Origin: Nephromyces sp. MM_2019
Lineage: Eukaryota > Apicomplexa > Aconoidasida > Nephromycida
Assembly: GCA_015657535.1 (NCBI GenBank)
Contig: JADHZB010001839.1
Location: forward strand, 1 to 57,815
Reading direction: 5' to 3'
DNA: 57,815 nt
Positions 12,404-24,115 of the stretch are shown one piece after another. The position numbers were made by a program, and so were the translations under genes. The notes under the pieces were generated by a model. That model did not search any database and was not told the origin of the DNA. It saw nothing but the letters and a program-made list of their open reading frames with translations. Position 1 is the stretch's first letter, and the number at the start of each line of letters is the position of its first letter.

Positions 12404-15400
12404 ATGTTAAAACCATCTCCTCCAAATTCATCTCAAAGAAGATTTTATGACTTGGAACTCTTATGGAAATCTGCCAAGACTTATTATACTTTCTGCCTAA
12501 AGTTACGCCCCAATAGGACAACTCTTCATAACTGCACTGAAAGTTATATCCCATTAAAATTGCTCATATCCATGATACAGTCAAATATTGGGGACATTAG
12601 AGAATCACCAAGTTTGTTAAGTCAAGATACGATAATTTACAATCTTCGCTTAATTGCAACAATAACAAAGGTAATGCTTTCTTAAATTTATATTGGAATA
12701 TTATATACTATTAACTAATTTGCCATAAAATAAATAATGTAGATTTAGCTAATACAATATTATCCAATAAAAAAGCTAAAATTCACTAAAGTAAGCACAT
12801 TAAAATCAACAGTATAGGCAAACATTTTTATTTCAACAAGAGATATATATACTAGTATATATGACAAAGATTCATATAAAAAAAGCATTGCAACCATTGA
12901 TACATCATAACACCATAAAAAACACTACAAGATGAAATGATTATACAAAAGATTATATGTGATTTTAAATTAAAAAAAGGATATTTACTTCTTTTGGGCT
13001 TTTAAAGATGATGAATTGTTTGGCATTCCTACAAATAAGAATTCCTCTTTGGAAACTAATGACAATTTCCAACTCTGCATATCGTTTTCGAATCATCAGA
13101 AAAATTTTAAATTCCCGCATTCACAATGCTTTGATAATGTAAGAATATAATTTGATATCGAAATAAAAGTTTTCTTAAAATATATTAGGGAATATTTCAT
13201 TTATTCACTTCAACTACTTTTTTATGAAATTTTTTAGATTGTACCTATGGAAATACCTACTTTAGATCCGTGTTTCACGACTGAGTTTGCAGTAAGTCAA
13301 TAAACAAAACTTTATATCCTTAAAATGAGCTAACGGAGCGACTTATTACTTGAGCCTTGAAGCTCTCGAAACAAAATTAATTTCAAATGTTTTTAGAAAC
13401 GAGGATTCAGGTTCTTTGAGGATAATGACTACCCAAATTCCTCCAAATTAGATCATATAATTGAATTCATAAAACACTCATCTTATTTGAAAGAAAGAAT
13501 CGAGTTTACTTATGAGCTGAAACCAAAAGATGCACTTGTATGAGCACTTTTAAATTAGAATTATCTAGAAACTACTAACATCTATTTATATGACTCAGCT
13601 TGAACCTGGAACCGATCTTGTTTCGAACGAATTGATCCGAAATGCTATTTGGTATGATCTCTGATAATACTGATAAAAAGAACAATTTTAACAACAATCT
13701 TTTGATTTTTTACTCTAGTAAGCACTTAAGATCTCCACAACTTGCATTTTACTCTCATCAAGCTGAGGCAATACAGGCTTTTTATTCAGGTAAAACCTCC
13801 ACCTCCTAAGAATACTTCAAATCTATTGAAAATTCTGTTTATCTAGGAAATAATATTATCGTTTGCACCCCAACTAGCAGTGGCAAATCTTTGTGAGTTA
13901 CTTTGAAGCTAACATATTATCACCTTGAGCAGCTATATTAATCATGAATTTGTTATTTCAAAATAAAATCGATCAGAATTTACCAATCAATTTTGCTAAA
14001 TGAACTTATCAAAGACCCTTCCAATTGTGCTATACTAATATTCCCTACAAAAGCTCTTGCCCAGGTGCTTGTTTTACAACTATTAAGCACAGATTTATTA
14101 GCATTTCAATTTTTTATTTCTAGGATCAAATTAAAAGCTTTAAGGAGCTTATATCGTTTCTACCTGAGCAATATAGAAACTTATTGATGATTTTCAGATA
14201 CGATGGAGATACACCTTTTGATAAAAGATCCGAAATAATAAGAAATGCAAACATTCTTGTAACTAACCCTGATATGATCCACCACACAATCTTACCAAAC
14301 CACTCTAATTACTCAAGGCTACTTTCCAGATTAACTATTTTAGTTGCTGATGAGGCACATTTTTATAAAGGTCACAATCAAGGTTGAATTAAAGTAATGC
14401 TTGGATTATATATTCATTTCTACAGGACTGTTTGGGATTCACTGTTCCTTTATTTTCAAAAGATTATATCGAATTTGCATAAAATTGTACAGGATAGCTC
14501 CCCAGGTACTGAGTAGAAACAATACTATTTAACTAATATCACTATAAATTCATTACCTGTCTAGATAATCTGCTCTAGCGCTACTCTTAACAATGCAGAT
14601 GACCATTACCAAAACTTATTTGGATGCTCAAGAAAATTAAAGCATAAATCAATTTCGCGCTACAATAGGCTAATAAATAGAAACTGCAATGAAACAATTT
14701 CCGATCAGGACTATTTGCAATGCCCATTTACGCTTATTACTCAAGATGGCTCCCCTTCAGGGAAGAGGACATACATATTTTGGAACCCACCCTTAGTAAG
14801 AGAATACCAGTAAACTTATGATCAATGGTTTTAATTTAAGATTACAGGTCTCAGAAGTCATTGACAACATAAAAGACAATAGAGGCTGTGGCAGCAGTCA
14901 GAAAATGTGAGAAATATCTATTGCACAATTTAAGTTGCTTATTTATGATTATTTTGCATATCTTTACGTTTAATAGGAATCCAATCATATCAAACGATTG
15001 CGAACAAGGTGAAAGTAAAACTATAAAATCATTCAAATAAAATTTACCCTAAAGCATAAATCCTATCAAAACGAACTTTTGAAAACTTACTTTTCATAGA
15101 ACAAGATGAAACTGAGCATGAAAAGCCATCTCCACAGTAAACATATCTCATTTTAAATTCTATAAAAACACATGAAATGAATTAAAACGCTTTCAATAAA
15201 AAAGGACTCTGACTGGTTGGCACACTTGGGACGAAGTAGGAACAAAAAGGGCTTCATCTATACTCGAAATTTCTTTACTAATGGTGGAGCTGGTATATAT
15301 CATTTAACTTTAGTATTTAAGGTGTTAAAGAACATAAACCGTGACAATTTAGGTATGCCAAGGATGTAGGACAATTACATTTTGTAGATACAGAAAACTT

Positions 15401-17967
15401 GTTGAAGTTGTACTCTTGCATGTCACAACCCTCCTCAAGTCACGTGGCAAAAGTGAGGAAGTTTCTAAAGTCATGTCTTATCGGTATGTCTCCATCTTCA
15501 AATACTTTATAAAGAATAAACACACTAAATCTTATACCTAAAGTGCCGGATACCCAGCAGAAGATAGAGAAACTATTGCCAATAATTTATTCACTGGAAA
15601 ATTACTTGGAGTAGTCTGGTAATAATGATCAATTCATGACCATTTATTAAAGCTAATGTATGTATAAATTTTTCATAAATATTTTCAGCACTAATGCCTT
15701 AGAACTCGGAATCAATGTAGGTAATTTAGATGCAAGTCTTATCTTAGGTTTCCCCGGCTCGATCTCTTCGATGCATCAACAATTTGGGAGAAGTGGAAGA
15801 GGTTGCTATAACTTGAACCAATTTATCATTATTAAATTAAAATTAAATAATACTTATAGGTACAAGAGACGCTCTTTCTATTATGGTTGCATTGAACTCC
15901 CCAGTTGAGCAGTATTTAATTAAGAATGCTGATGAACTTTTAAATAGGTAAATTCTTAAATAATGCATATACCCTCTAAAATCAGTATTCAGACCTTCCG
16001 AATCAGTAACACTCAATATTGGAAATCCTTTAATAATGGAAAAGCAACTTCAATGTGCTTTTGAAGAATTGGAATCATCTGACCCAGATTTTGATTCGGA
16101 ACTATTTTCTTCTCATATTGAAGAAAAAAAATCAGGAATTTATTTCCACATTACAGGCCATTATAAAACAAATTGGTACAATTCTTATTGAAGTGTTTGT
16201 TATCCATCGAATAGGTTATATACTTTTCTGGTTTAATACCATCAGGGACACTAAATCCAAGCCCCCTAAAAGACCAAAATTGAACTAGTAAGCTCAAACT
16301 CTGAAATTGAGCAAAGTCTGAGTAAGGAATAATAAGCTTCGAAACTAATTTTAGCAATAGGCTCGACATAAGAGGAATTACAAATCTTAAATTAAAAATA
16401 GTTGAGTCCCTAACGGCAACTAAGCCAGCCGATGACTTATTCAAGCTGAAGCTATCTCCAAGAACTAGGTAAGTGGTTATATATAAGACAATAGCAAGAG
16501 TTTTGAAACTTCTCGTTTTTTAAAGGGCGTTGAATTGGAGCTTGAACTCGCTTAACATTACTTGTGAGGTAGACATGTATAAAAATATTAGCACTGAATT
16601 GAACCAGAATCCCGGATCCAATTCAAGTAGTCATGATTTCCAAGACTATTCTAATCTTAAAGTAATTTGAATTCAAGGATAAATTTTTTTTAATTATTAG
16701 CCTTGCTTTTAATTAAATGATTTTGGCAATGCACTTTGAACTCAGGTCATTGATGAAGTTGATTATAACTTGTCTTACTTTGTTGCACATCCAGGTGCAA
16801 CATATTTGAATAGGGGGAAGGAATATATAATCGAAAAGTTAGACCTTGAAAGAATGATTGCTTTTGCTGTATTATCATCGGTTATCTATACAAGCTTAAT
16901 ATATCTTGGAGAAATAGTTACCTCCTTTTTCAATAGGTGAATTACTACACTAAGACAAGAGATCACACAGATGTTGATCCTATATATACGATTATGAAAT
17001 ACGATCTCCCATCCAACTTATTTGCTTCAATTGCAATGGGACAAGTACAAGTAATCAAATTGAGAAAATCATCTGTATAATTAACACCAAACTTATTTGA
17101 CAATTTGAATTCATTTTGATTTAAAAGGTGCAATTATTTGTTTATGGATATCGCAAACTGCACAAGTTCAATAGCAAGCCATTTGATGGAATCATTGACC
17201 TTGATCTTCCTCCTATTGCATATCAAACTACTGGATTATGGCTTGAAACTTCTGATGAAATGCACTCATTTCTAATGGCTTTAAACATTGAGGCATTTCA
17301 AGCTCTACATGCCGCATCTCACGCTCTAACACTTACGATAGCAAAATTTCTTAACTGTTATCCACTTGACATAGGTAGACCTGTTTTTGTGTTATAGAGA
17401 TACATAATTGTGACGTGATTTAAATATCTTCAACCACGTGGTGCTGTTTAGGTTGTGAGTGCCCTCACCCTTTTGATAGGAGAAGTAGACCAAAAAGAAT
17501 CATGATTTATGACTCTAACTTAGGAGGTTCTGGTTTGATTGAATCAGCTTTCAAGATAGTAAGTAGCATAGTGTTTATAATTCAAACCCATTAGAATTTT
17601 GAGAAAATTTTTATAACATAAATTAACCTCTTTTATGAACACTACTACTAATTTTTAAGCAGAACAAGTATTAGATTAAAATTTACTTTACAAAATGTAT
17701 TTATGCCTTTATGCCATTCAATCAGCTACCTGATATTGTGAGAGTTTCTTTGAAATTAGTGGAAAACTGCAACTGCCAATCTGGCTGTGACAGCTGTATT
17801 TTTAACCCCTTTTGCGGTGAATTTAATGACGTAAATTTACTCATTGATCTTAATGTATTTCATGACCAATTAATTTAGAAATTAATTTTTATCAAATATA
17901 GGTTTTAAGTAAAGAAGGGGCTATTTGGGTTTTACAATCATTTTCCGAGGCTACGAACAATTTATAG
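12404..17967 (+). CDS. HRQ1-type superfamily 2 DNA helicase with DUF1998 C-terminus
   Basis: Multi-exon gene, about 29 short exons separated by introns mostly of 40-100 bases. Joined in frame, the exons give the full HRQ1/MrfA-like set. These are a Q-motif region ([11 protein letters not shown], ~13740-13790), Walker A TPTSSGKS (exon 13847-13892), PTKALAQ (~14047-14064), TNPDM (~14260), DEAH (exon ending 14370), SAT (exon 14575-14795), an RTITFCR block (~15370-15400), TNALELGI plus QQFGRSGR (exon 15689-15801), an HPGATYL segment (~16790), the DUF1998 region (~17130-17560) and a C-terminal cysteine cluster CxCxxxCxxC…C (~17768-17815). Family members unwind DNA 3' to 5' and act in crosslink repair and genome maintenance, so a nuclear repair role is likely. 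The start at 12404 is the first ATG in the open frame, but the frame opens at a possible acceptor at 12373, so an earlier exon is possible. The exon near 13009-13136 is uncertain because two frames are open there. Confidence 0.88.
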
Positions 17968-18158
17968 GACACTAGTAAATGGTATGCACACTCTTTTTCC
18001 AAACTACTTTTAACATTTTAAGATAGCTAAGCTTTAAATTGCACATTTTTATTATGTTAGCATTTCACAAAAATTTTTTAATGATTTCAATTTATACTTT
18101 GAAAAGAACATATGACTAAAAAAATTCAGTCGTATTCACAACTTTTAGTCCGAATCAA

Positions 18159-20208
18159 TTATCTCAAGCTTGATGGAGCTTTGCTTCTGGATGCCCCATA
18201 ATTCCACTCTTTCAGCAGATTTCGTAGCTGAGTAGCCTCATCTTCACCAAAGGATTGACAATAAGTATTCACAGCTTTATCACTTAGAAATCGCTCTTCC
18301 AGTGGCATAATGAAAGATTCTGATTGAATACATAGGAAATATAATTTAATGGCTACTATTACAACATATAAATTGCTTCACAATTTTCTAAGCTTTATTT
18401 AAACTTTATACTATTAAAACTAAGCATTTTTTAAAAGTTAGCTTTGTTAGATCAAAATACTTATTATTCGAGGATAATTTAAAATATTTAACCTTTATAA
18501 CTTGTGCTATTTTCATAGAAATTGTCACTTTGGTTAATTTTATCTCCAATCTTCTTTTTGAGTCTCAGTTTCATTAAAATAGAATGAAAGACTGGAAATT
18601 TGTTCTGACACTATGCATAGAATATATTTTCTAAACTTGATTTAATTTATTTTCAAATACAAATTGTTTTTATTATACCTGAGTAATTTGAAATAACAAA
18701 TCATCCCAATCAAAAATATCACCATCTTGAAATACTTTGGGTTGGATCCTGGAAACTACTTCAAACAATTTAGAACAGTTTAAAACAAATGACATATGCA
18801 TCAAATATTGGGCCATTTCAGAAGTTATTAGTGCTAATGCAACCACTGATTTAGTTGATAATTCCGAAAACTCCAAAAATTCGGAGTAGGCGTGAGTTGC
18901 ATCAGCTAAATATCGCAAAATTTCGCACCCTGGTAGTCTTTTATTCATTACTAAATTAGCTAAGCGACTCGCATCAGCTATGCTCTTTTGATTCCATGCC
19001 TTAAAGAAAATTATGGTAAAAGAGAAATTAATATATTATATACACCTTTTTATAAGAAAAACAAAGCAAATTGACAATATATGAAATTTTCTGATTTAAT
19101 AATTTTTAGAACAAATTACTTCTCTGAGAGGGCTTTTAGGGTAAATTTGAAACAAAAGCTTCAAAGTCGCTGTGTATAAATAAGGAAAAGGAAAGTTCTT
19201 AAAAGCTTCTTGAAAAGAGTCTATTGACATTTCAAACAAAGCTGGGCATCGAGCTAGGCTCTGAACCAGAAAAAGGTGGCTTTTTATTCTCCTTAAGTTT
19301 AAGCTCATTCTTTCTATAACATGTTGTGGAAATGGCCGACTAAGAGAGTTTTTAACTATAATTAATATGTTCGACTGCAAAGATTTTAAAGAGTCTGGTA
19401 AAACTCCGCTAGAATATTCCAAGTTTACTGCATTTTCATGTGGAAGTGGAAATATGTTACCCTCTCGCCTACTCTCTGTTTGAAAATGGATTAAATTACG
19501 ACGCTAAGCATTTCCGATTATGAATATAGAAACTTCTATAATAGACTTAAAAAATTGATTCCACTGACCATTTGAATTTCTTTGAGTCTCTAAAGGTGAT
19601 TCAGGGAATTTTTTGGGCTTGTATTTGTTTATTTCTTTTAAATTCACATCAGGCTGATAGTCATAATAACGCATATTATTAGGTTGATTATAAAGCTGCT
19701 CGTAGTATTTATCGTAATGGGCGAGAAATTGTGTCTGAAATGGGAAAAGAAATTTCCTTTCTAAATTCAGGTTCATAAAATCCACGGGTAGAGAAGAGCA
19801 CAAAGCCGTTTGTATATAATGACTCAAAAGCTGAGAAGTATAAATAAATTTTGTGTAAATTAGGTAAATAAAATGACATTTTAACCAAGCCTAAATTTTA
19901 AATTTAAATTCTATTCCTTTCAAGTCTTGCAATAGATATTTTATTAAAATTTTTCAAGTACTAAGTCTGCTTCAGACCGCCCAAAACATAACTAAAAGCT
20001 GCAGCTTATAAGTTTCAAAACTTACTTCTATAGCCAAATCTAAAACTGTTCTTCCCATTTCATCTCTTACTGAAGGGTCAGAACCCTTGCGAAGCTCAGA
20101 CATAGCTGCTAAAATGTCTTTATTTTTCAAGTGGTAGTGTACTGGATTAATAAGTCTTTGGCATTTCCTTAAGCTTTCGCGATAGGAATGATACCATGCT
20201 TCAGACAT
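18159..20208 (-). CDS. Hypothetical protein with an N-terminal ankyrin-like repeat
   Basis: About six exons on the minus strand: 20208-20026, 19830 to about 19540, about 19482-19120, 18999-18679, one near 18610-18490, and a last exon from about 18320 to the stop at 18159. Frames join with GT-AG introns; the fifth exon was found only because it joins its neighbours in phase. The first exon ends in an ankyrin-like helix-turn (DPSVRDEMGRTVLDLAIE), normally part of a protein-binding repeat. The rest is helical, without transmembrane segments, and I do not recognise it. It converges with the helicase gene, with under 200 bases between the stops. Function unknown. Confidence 0.65.
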
Positions 20209-21223
20209 TTTGATTATTGAAAAGAATAGATGCTTAATAAACTTGAGGTTAAAACTATATTCACAATTATATTTAAAGTATAAAATTTCTATATCAAAGG
20301 GGTGAAATACCCTATATCATGCTTGTATAAACGTTATTAATATTTAGAGGGTTAAGATAAATGAATAAAATGATCTCACGAATTTTCATAAAAATATTGG
20401 CTAGAAATTTAGCTCTTTTTTTAACTATGAGTAAAATAAAAGTTAACAAACAGCTTAGAGTTGGAAGATTTATTGAATTCTTAAAAACTCTAGTTGAAAT
20501 TATTAGAAATAGCTATGCAAGTTAACTTAAGTGATAATTCCTAAAATCATTATACTGCTATAATTTTGTAATCAAAACAGAGGCGCTATGTTCTGCTAGG
20601 TAAATCTCAAACCTATTTTAGTGTAATTTTTATAGCATGACCTTGAAAAACTTCAATAGCACATAGATAAAAAATTTCTCTAAACTTTTTTTACCAAGCA
20701 TAAAAATAAAATTTCTAAAAGCTATGACTATGCTAGCAGAATCGATATTGAGAGTTAGTGTTTCGAATTTCTCTATAGAATCGATATTAAGAGTTAGTGT
20801 TTCGAATTTCTCTATAGTGTGCTTTTAGGTAAAAAGCCTACATTTATGTATTGGAAAAATAATTCCCTGGTAATAACAAATATTGAGATTTAACACAAAT
20901 ACTGTTTAAGCTTCACAAATAATTTGTGTTGATCGATAAAATATCATTTAGAAGTTTGGGTACATTAACAGAGTTAATAGATTAAGCTATAAAGTAGCTT
21001 TTGAAATTCTGAGCTACGGTAAAGTGTGATTTGTTTTGTTTTTGAATTAGAAATAATAAAATTAGGTTGCCTCTAAGTGAATTCTTATAACATTTCACTT
21101 CTTATCTTAGAATTAGTAGCCATACCTTTCCACTTCACGTTCTGTTAAACAGGTTAGATTTTCATTAGGAAATGTTAGATAATTTCGCTTCAATATTTAA
21201 GCTATTTTCAGAATCAAATTAAA
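20209..21223. other. Intergenic spacer, ankyrin-like gene promoter side
   Basis: AT-rich spacer between the start of the ankyrin-like gene and the stop of AMA1. It contains a perfect-to-near-perfect 39-bp tandem duplication and nothing else I can support. Confidence 0.5.
20738..20815. repeat. 39-bp tandem duplication
   Basis: Two adjacent 39-base copies, 20738-20776 and 20777-20815, beginning AGAATCGATATT and ending TTTCTCTAT. They differ at one base, so this is a recent slippage or duplication event. Confidence 0.9.
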
Positions 21224-24115
21224 CTAATCTTTACCAGCCCAGAAAGAAGATTTTTGAGTCAAGTCAGAAACTCGGGCTACTTTATCCCTTTGTTTTTTGG
21301 AACGAGGTTTTTTTGGAAAGAGTGGCTCTTCAGTTTTCGGCAGCTTCATATCTTCCTTAGGGTAGGACTCTGAAGAATTTCCAAATTTTCATATTTTTTA
21401 GTAAGAAAATGAATTAGCTTCCAGTCCTGCTATAAAAGTTAAAAAGACTTTGTTTAGTTAGCTTACCTGAAATTGTTATAGCTGTTTTGGGAGACAAATC
21501 GACATGTTCCTCTACCTCTTTCCAAATCTCTTCATCTTTTGTTATGTCTACAAATTCCTCCTTTTCCCATGAGATATCTGATTCAGCGTCAATTTCATCA
21601 GGGTTAAAAGTCTCCCATTGTAGACTTGAATCACCTCTGAGTAATCAAATATTAAACGTTTAGTATTTCAAATTACTTTAAGATAATATACTTAATCACC
21701 TTCTTCGTCTCTGATAATAATAATATAATGCTGAAGCTGCAGAAAACATCAAAATACCTGCGGCACCTCCGGCAACATACACCATTACATTAGAATCTGA
21801 AGCATAATGAATTTAAACTCAGATTAGAGAAATTTTCACTACTTACCAAGCTATAAGCTCTTAAGGTGTAAAATTTTTACCTGCCACCTCATTCATGCAG
21901 CAATGGCTGTCTTTTTCTGCTAGAAAATTTTGATAACAAGATTGGAAACCCTTAATATCACCTATTTTGCAGTATAAAACTGCATTACAACAGTAAACCA
22001 TGCATTTTTGTGGAGATAAAGTTGAATCACACTTTTGAATTTCAGTAAGTGACGGTGTTAATTCATTACAAGCATGAATTTGTTCTAAAGTGAGTAAATC
22101 ACATGCATCTTGCTTTATAGAAGGGACTGAAATAGTGCTAGTAATAACTGACGATACTTCTGTTACATCTATACTAGTAAGAATAGTAGTCATTTGAGTG
22201 CTAGCTGTAGTTGGTCTTGTGGTTGTGGTTGGTCTAGTAGTTGTGGTTGGCCTAGTAGTTGTGGTTGGTCTAGTAGTTGTGGTTGGTCTAGTAGTTGTGG
22301 TTGGTCTAGTAGTTGTGGTTGGTCTAGTAGTTGTGGTTGGTCTAGTAGTTGTGGTAGCTCTAGTTGTTGTGGTTGATCTAGTTGTTGTGGTTGCTCTAGT
22401 TGTTGTGGTTGCTCTAGTTGTTGTGGTTGCTCTAGTGGTTGTTGTTGTTGTAGTCGTAATTGGTTTTGGATTAATATCAGGTACATTTGGTTCAATAGCA
22501 ACAGAGATATCGATGCCGCCTACTGATGTAAATGCATACCATTTAGGCGACTTATAGAAGCATGTTGGTGCCCTATTTATAAGATAACAAGTCCCCCTGC
22601 CTGAATATGAATTTGGTTGCCAATGCGACCAGTGATAAGTGGAATACTTTTGATAATCGTACGTATAATCACTTGAGGATGCTTCAAATATCGCTTGACC
22701 ACACTCCTCTGGAGTAACATTACTTTTAGACCTTGAATGGCTCAATGGCTTACATTCATTTTTAATATTGTCATATGTACCGAATATGTAGTTCTTCAAG
22801 GGATATTGTGCTGAATAAAAATTTTGTAGAATTTATAATCTACTTAGCATACGCACTTAACAAAAATTTTCTTACGGCAAGATTTTTGCCAATCTGGTCT
22901 TATAAACGCAGATACATAGGCTAAATGTGAATACTTTGCCCTCTTTATTGGTTTGAAACAATCTCTAAAGTAGGTGCTACCTTCTTTGTACATGTTGCCA
23001 CAATAGTGTTTTCTGTGTTGCATATGCCACCCCAAAATTATACACTCTTTAGTGTTTTGGTTGAACATAGCTGGAAGATTTCTGAAGCAAGGCTTTCCGG
23101 ATTGATTCCACCAACACTGATTTAGGCACCTACTAAGTGTAGAGCATGCTAAAGGATCATTTATGATACCAGGATCTTTCATGCCCGGGACTACCTTGGG
23201 TGGATTGAAAGGTGGCAAGCCATTTCTATTTGCTCCAAGAAGGTCGTACCCTAATCTACCACCATGACCATGAAAGGCATAAATATTTGAGCGGCCATAA
23301 TTGTGCCCATCTAAAGGCCTATTGGAATTAGCAAAATAGCATACTGATGGATCATAAACGTCATCAAGAAGCATTTTATGATAGTTAGCTTGTGACTGTG
23401 GGCATTTTGCTGCAGTTACATGGTACATTGCGAAACCAGCTATGTTTTTAGGCACCTCAGATTGACCTTCACTAAAAACTCTTGCATGGATTTCATTCCT
23501 CCATCTATTTTCATCTTGAATAATCCCTTGCCTTTCAGGATCGGTGAATGCAATAATCTTACCCCATACTGGGCATGACCCTGCAGCAACTTTATTATAG
23601 TTGGTTTCACTTATACCAGGAAATAGACTATTCGTGTCACATGTCCCAGTGCTATCCAAAAGCTTCGCTAGCCCTACTTTTACCCCACTTGGTCCACCTT
23701 TATACCAAAAAACAATAGTTATAATTTTATAGTTGAAGCTAAATATTTTTTAATATTTAAGTTAACTTATTTTATGACAAAACACTTCTAACTAAAACAA
23801 TTAACTTTAACGCTTGAACTCACCATCTCTCCATTTATAACCTGGAGTACCATTAGGACCATACTTTTTCCATTGCAAGTTTCTATGGCCTCTTGGCACA
23901 TCATATACTCGAATTTTGGCTCTATGTGGATTTATATATCTTTTAGCGAACCCTTCAGCATTTGAAATCAAATTGCTATAGATCAAAACTGTTATAAATA
24001 TACAATGCTTAAAATCACTTATAAATCTAGTAGAACACTTATTTATTGACTTTTTGGGCGATACACCTAATCTGAATTGGCTTACGCTTTGCATTTTGGG
24101 GTCACTCAAAACCAT
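21224..24115 (-). CDS. AMA1: Apical membrane antigen 1 (AMA1) with mucin-like Thr/Arg repeats
   Basis: Micronemal type I membrane protein; in Apicomplexa AMA1 binds RON2 to form the moving junction with the host cell. Six exons: 24115-23824, 23697 to about 22850, about 22810-21881, 21796-21700, 21636-21467 and 21369-21224, giving about 830 residues. Exon 1 carries a hydrophobic signal segment (about residues 37-52) behind an unusually long basic leader. Exon 2 holds the domain I-like core: the AGSCPVWGK motif, paired cysteines, and a DWQKSC block like the NDWDKKC segment of Toxoplasma AMA1. Exon 3 continues with domain II-like cysteines (GRGTCYLINRAPTCF), then thirteen Thr-rich hexads, then a cysteine-rich module. 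Exon 4 is a transmembrane helix followed by RRRR. Exons 5-6 are an acidic then basic tail ending SSFW near the C-terminus, the conserved Phe-Trp tail motif. The exon 2/3 junction is out of phase with a GT donor but fits a GC-AG intron with donor at 22848. Confidence 0.9.
22205..22450 (-). repeat. 18-bp minisatellite encoding Thr-Thr-Thr-Thr-Arg-Pro/Ala
   Basis: In-frame minisatellite inside AMA1 exon 3. Read in the coding direction it gives thirteen hexads of TTTTR followed by A or S in the first five and P in the last eight. The P units are nearly identical at DNA level while the A/S units vary, as expected for unequal exchange from one end. The many threonines are likely O-glycosylation sites. 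Long open frames also appear in other frames on both strands, as an artefact of the repeat. Confidence 0.95.

Noticed and set aside
15292..15355. Extra helicase exon reading [11 protein letters not shown]
   Set aside because: Skipping it joins VEL directly to the RTITFCR block with the spacing expected for the family, so it is better read as intron.
22194..22557. Long open frames on the + strand and in a second minus frame rich in Val, Gly, Ser, Cys or Gln
   Set aside because: They exist only because the 18-bp AMA1 repeat is stop-free in several frames. The AMA1 frame is supported by flanking domains.
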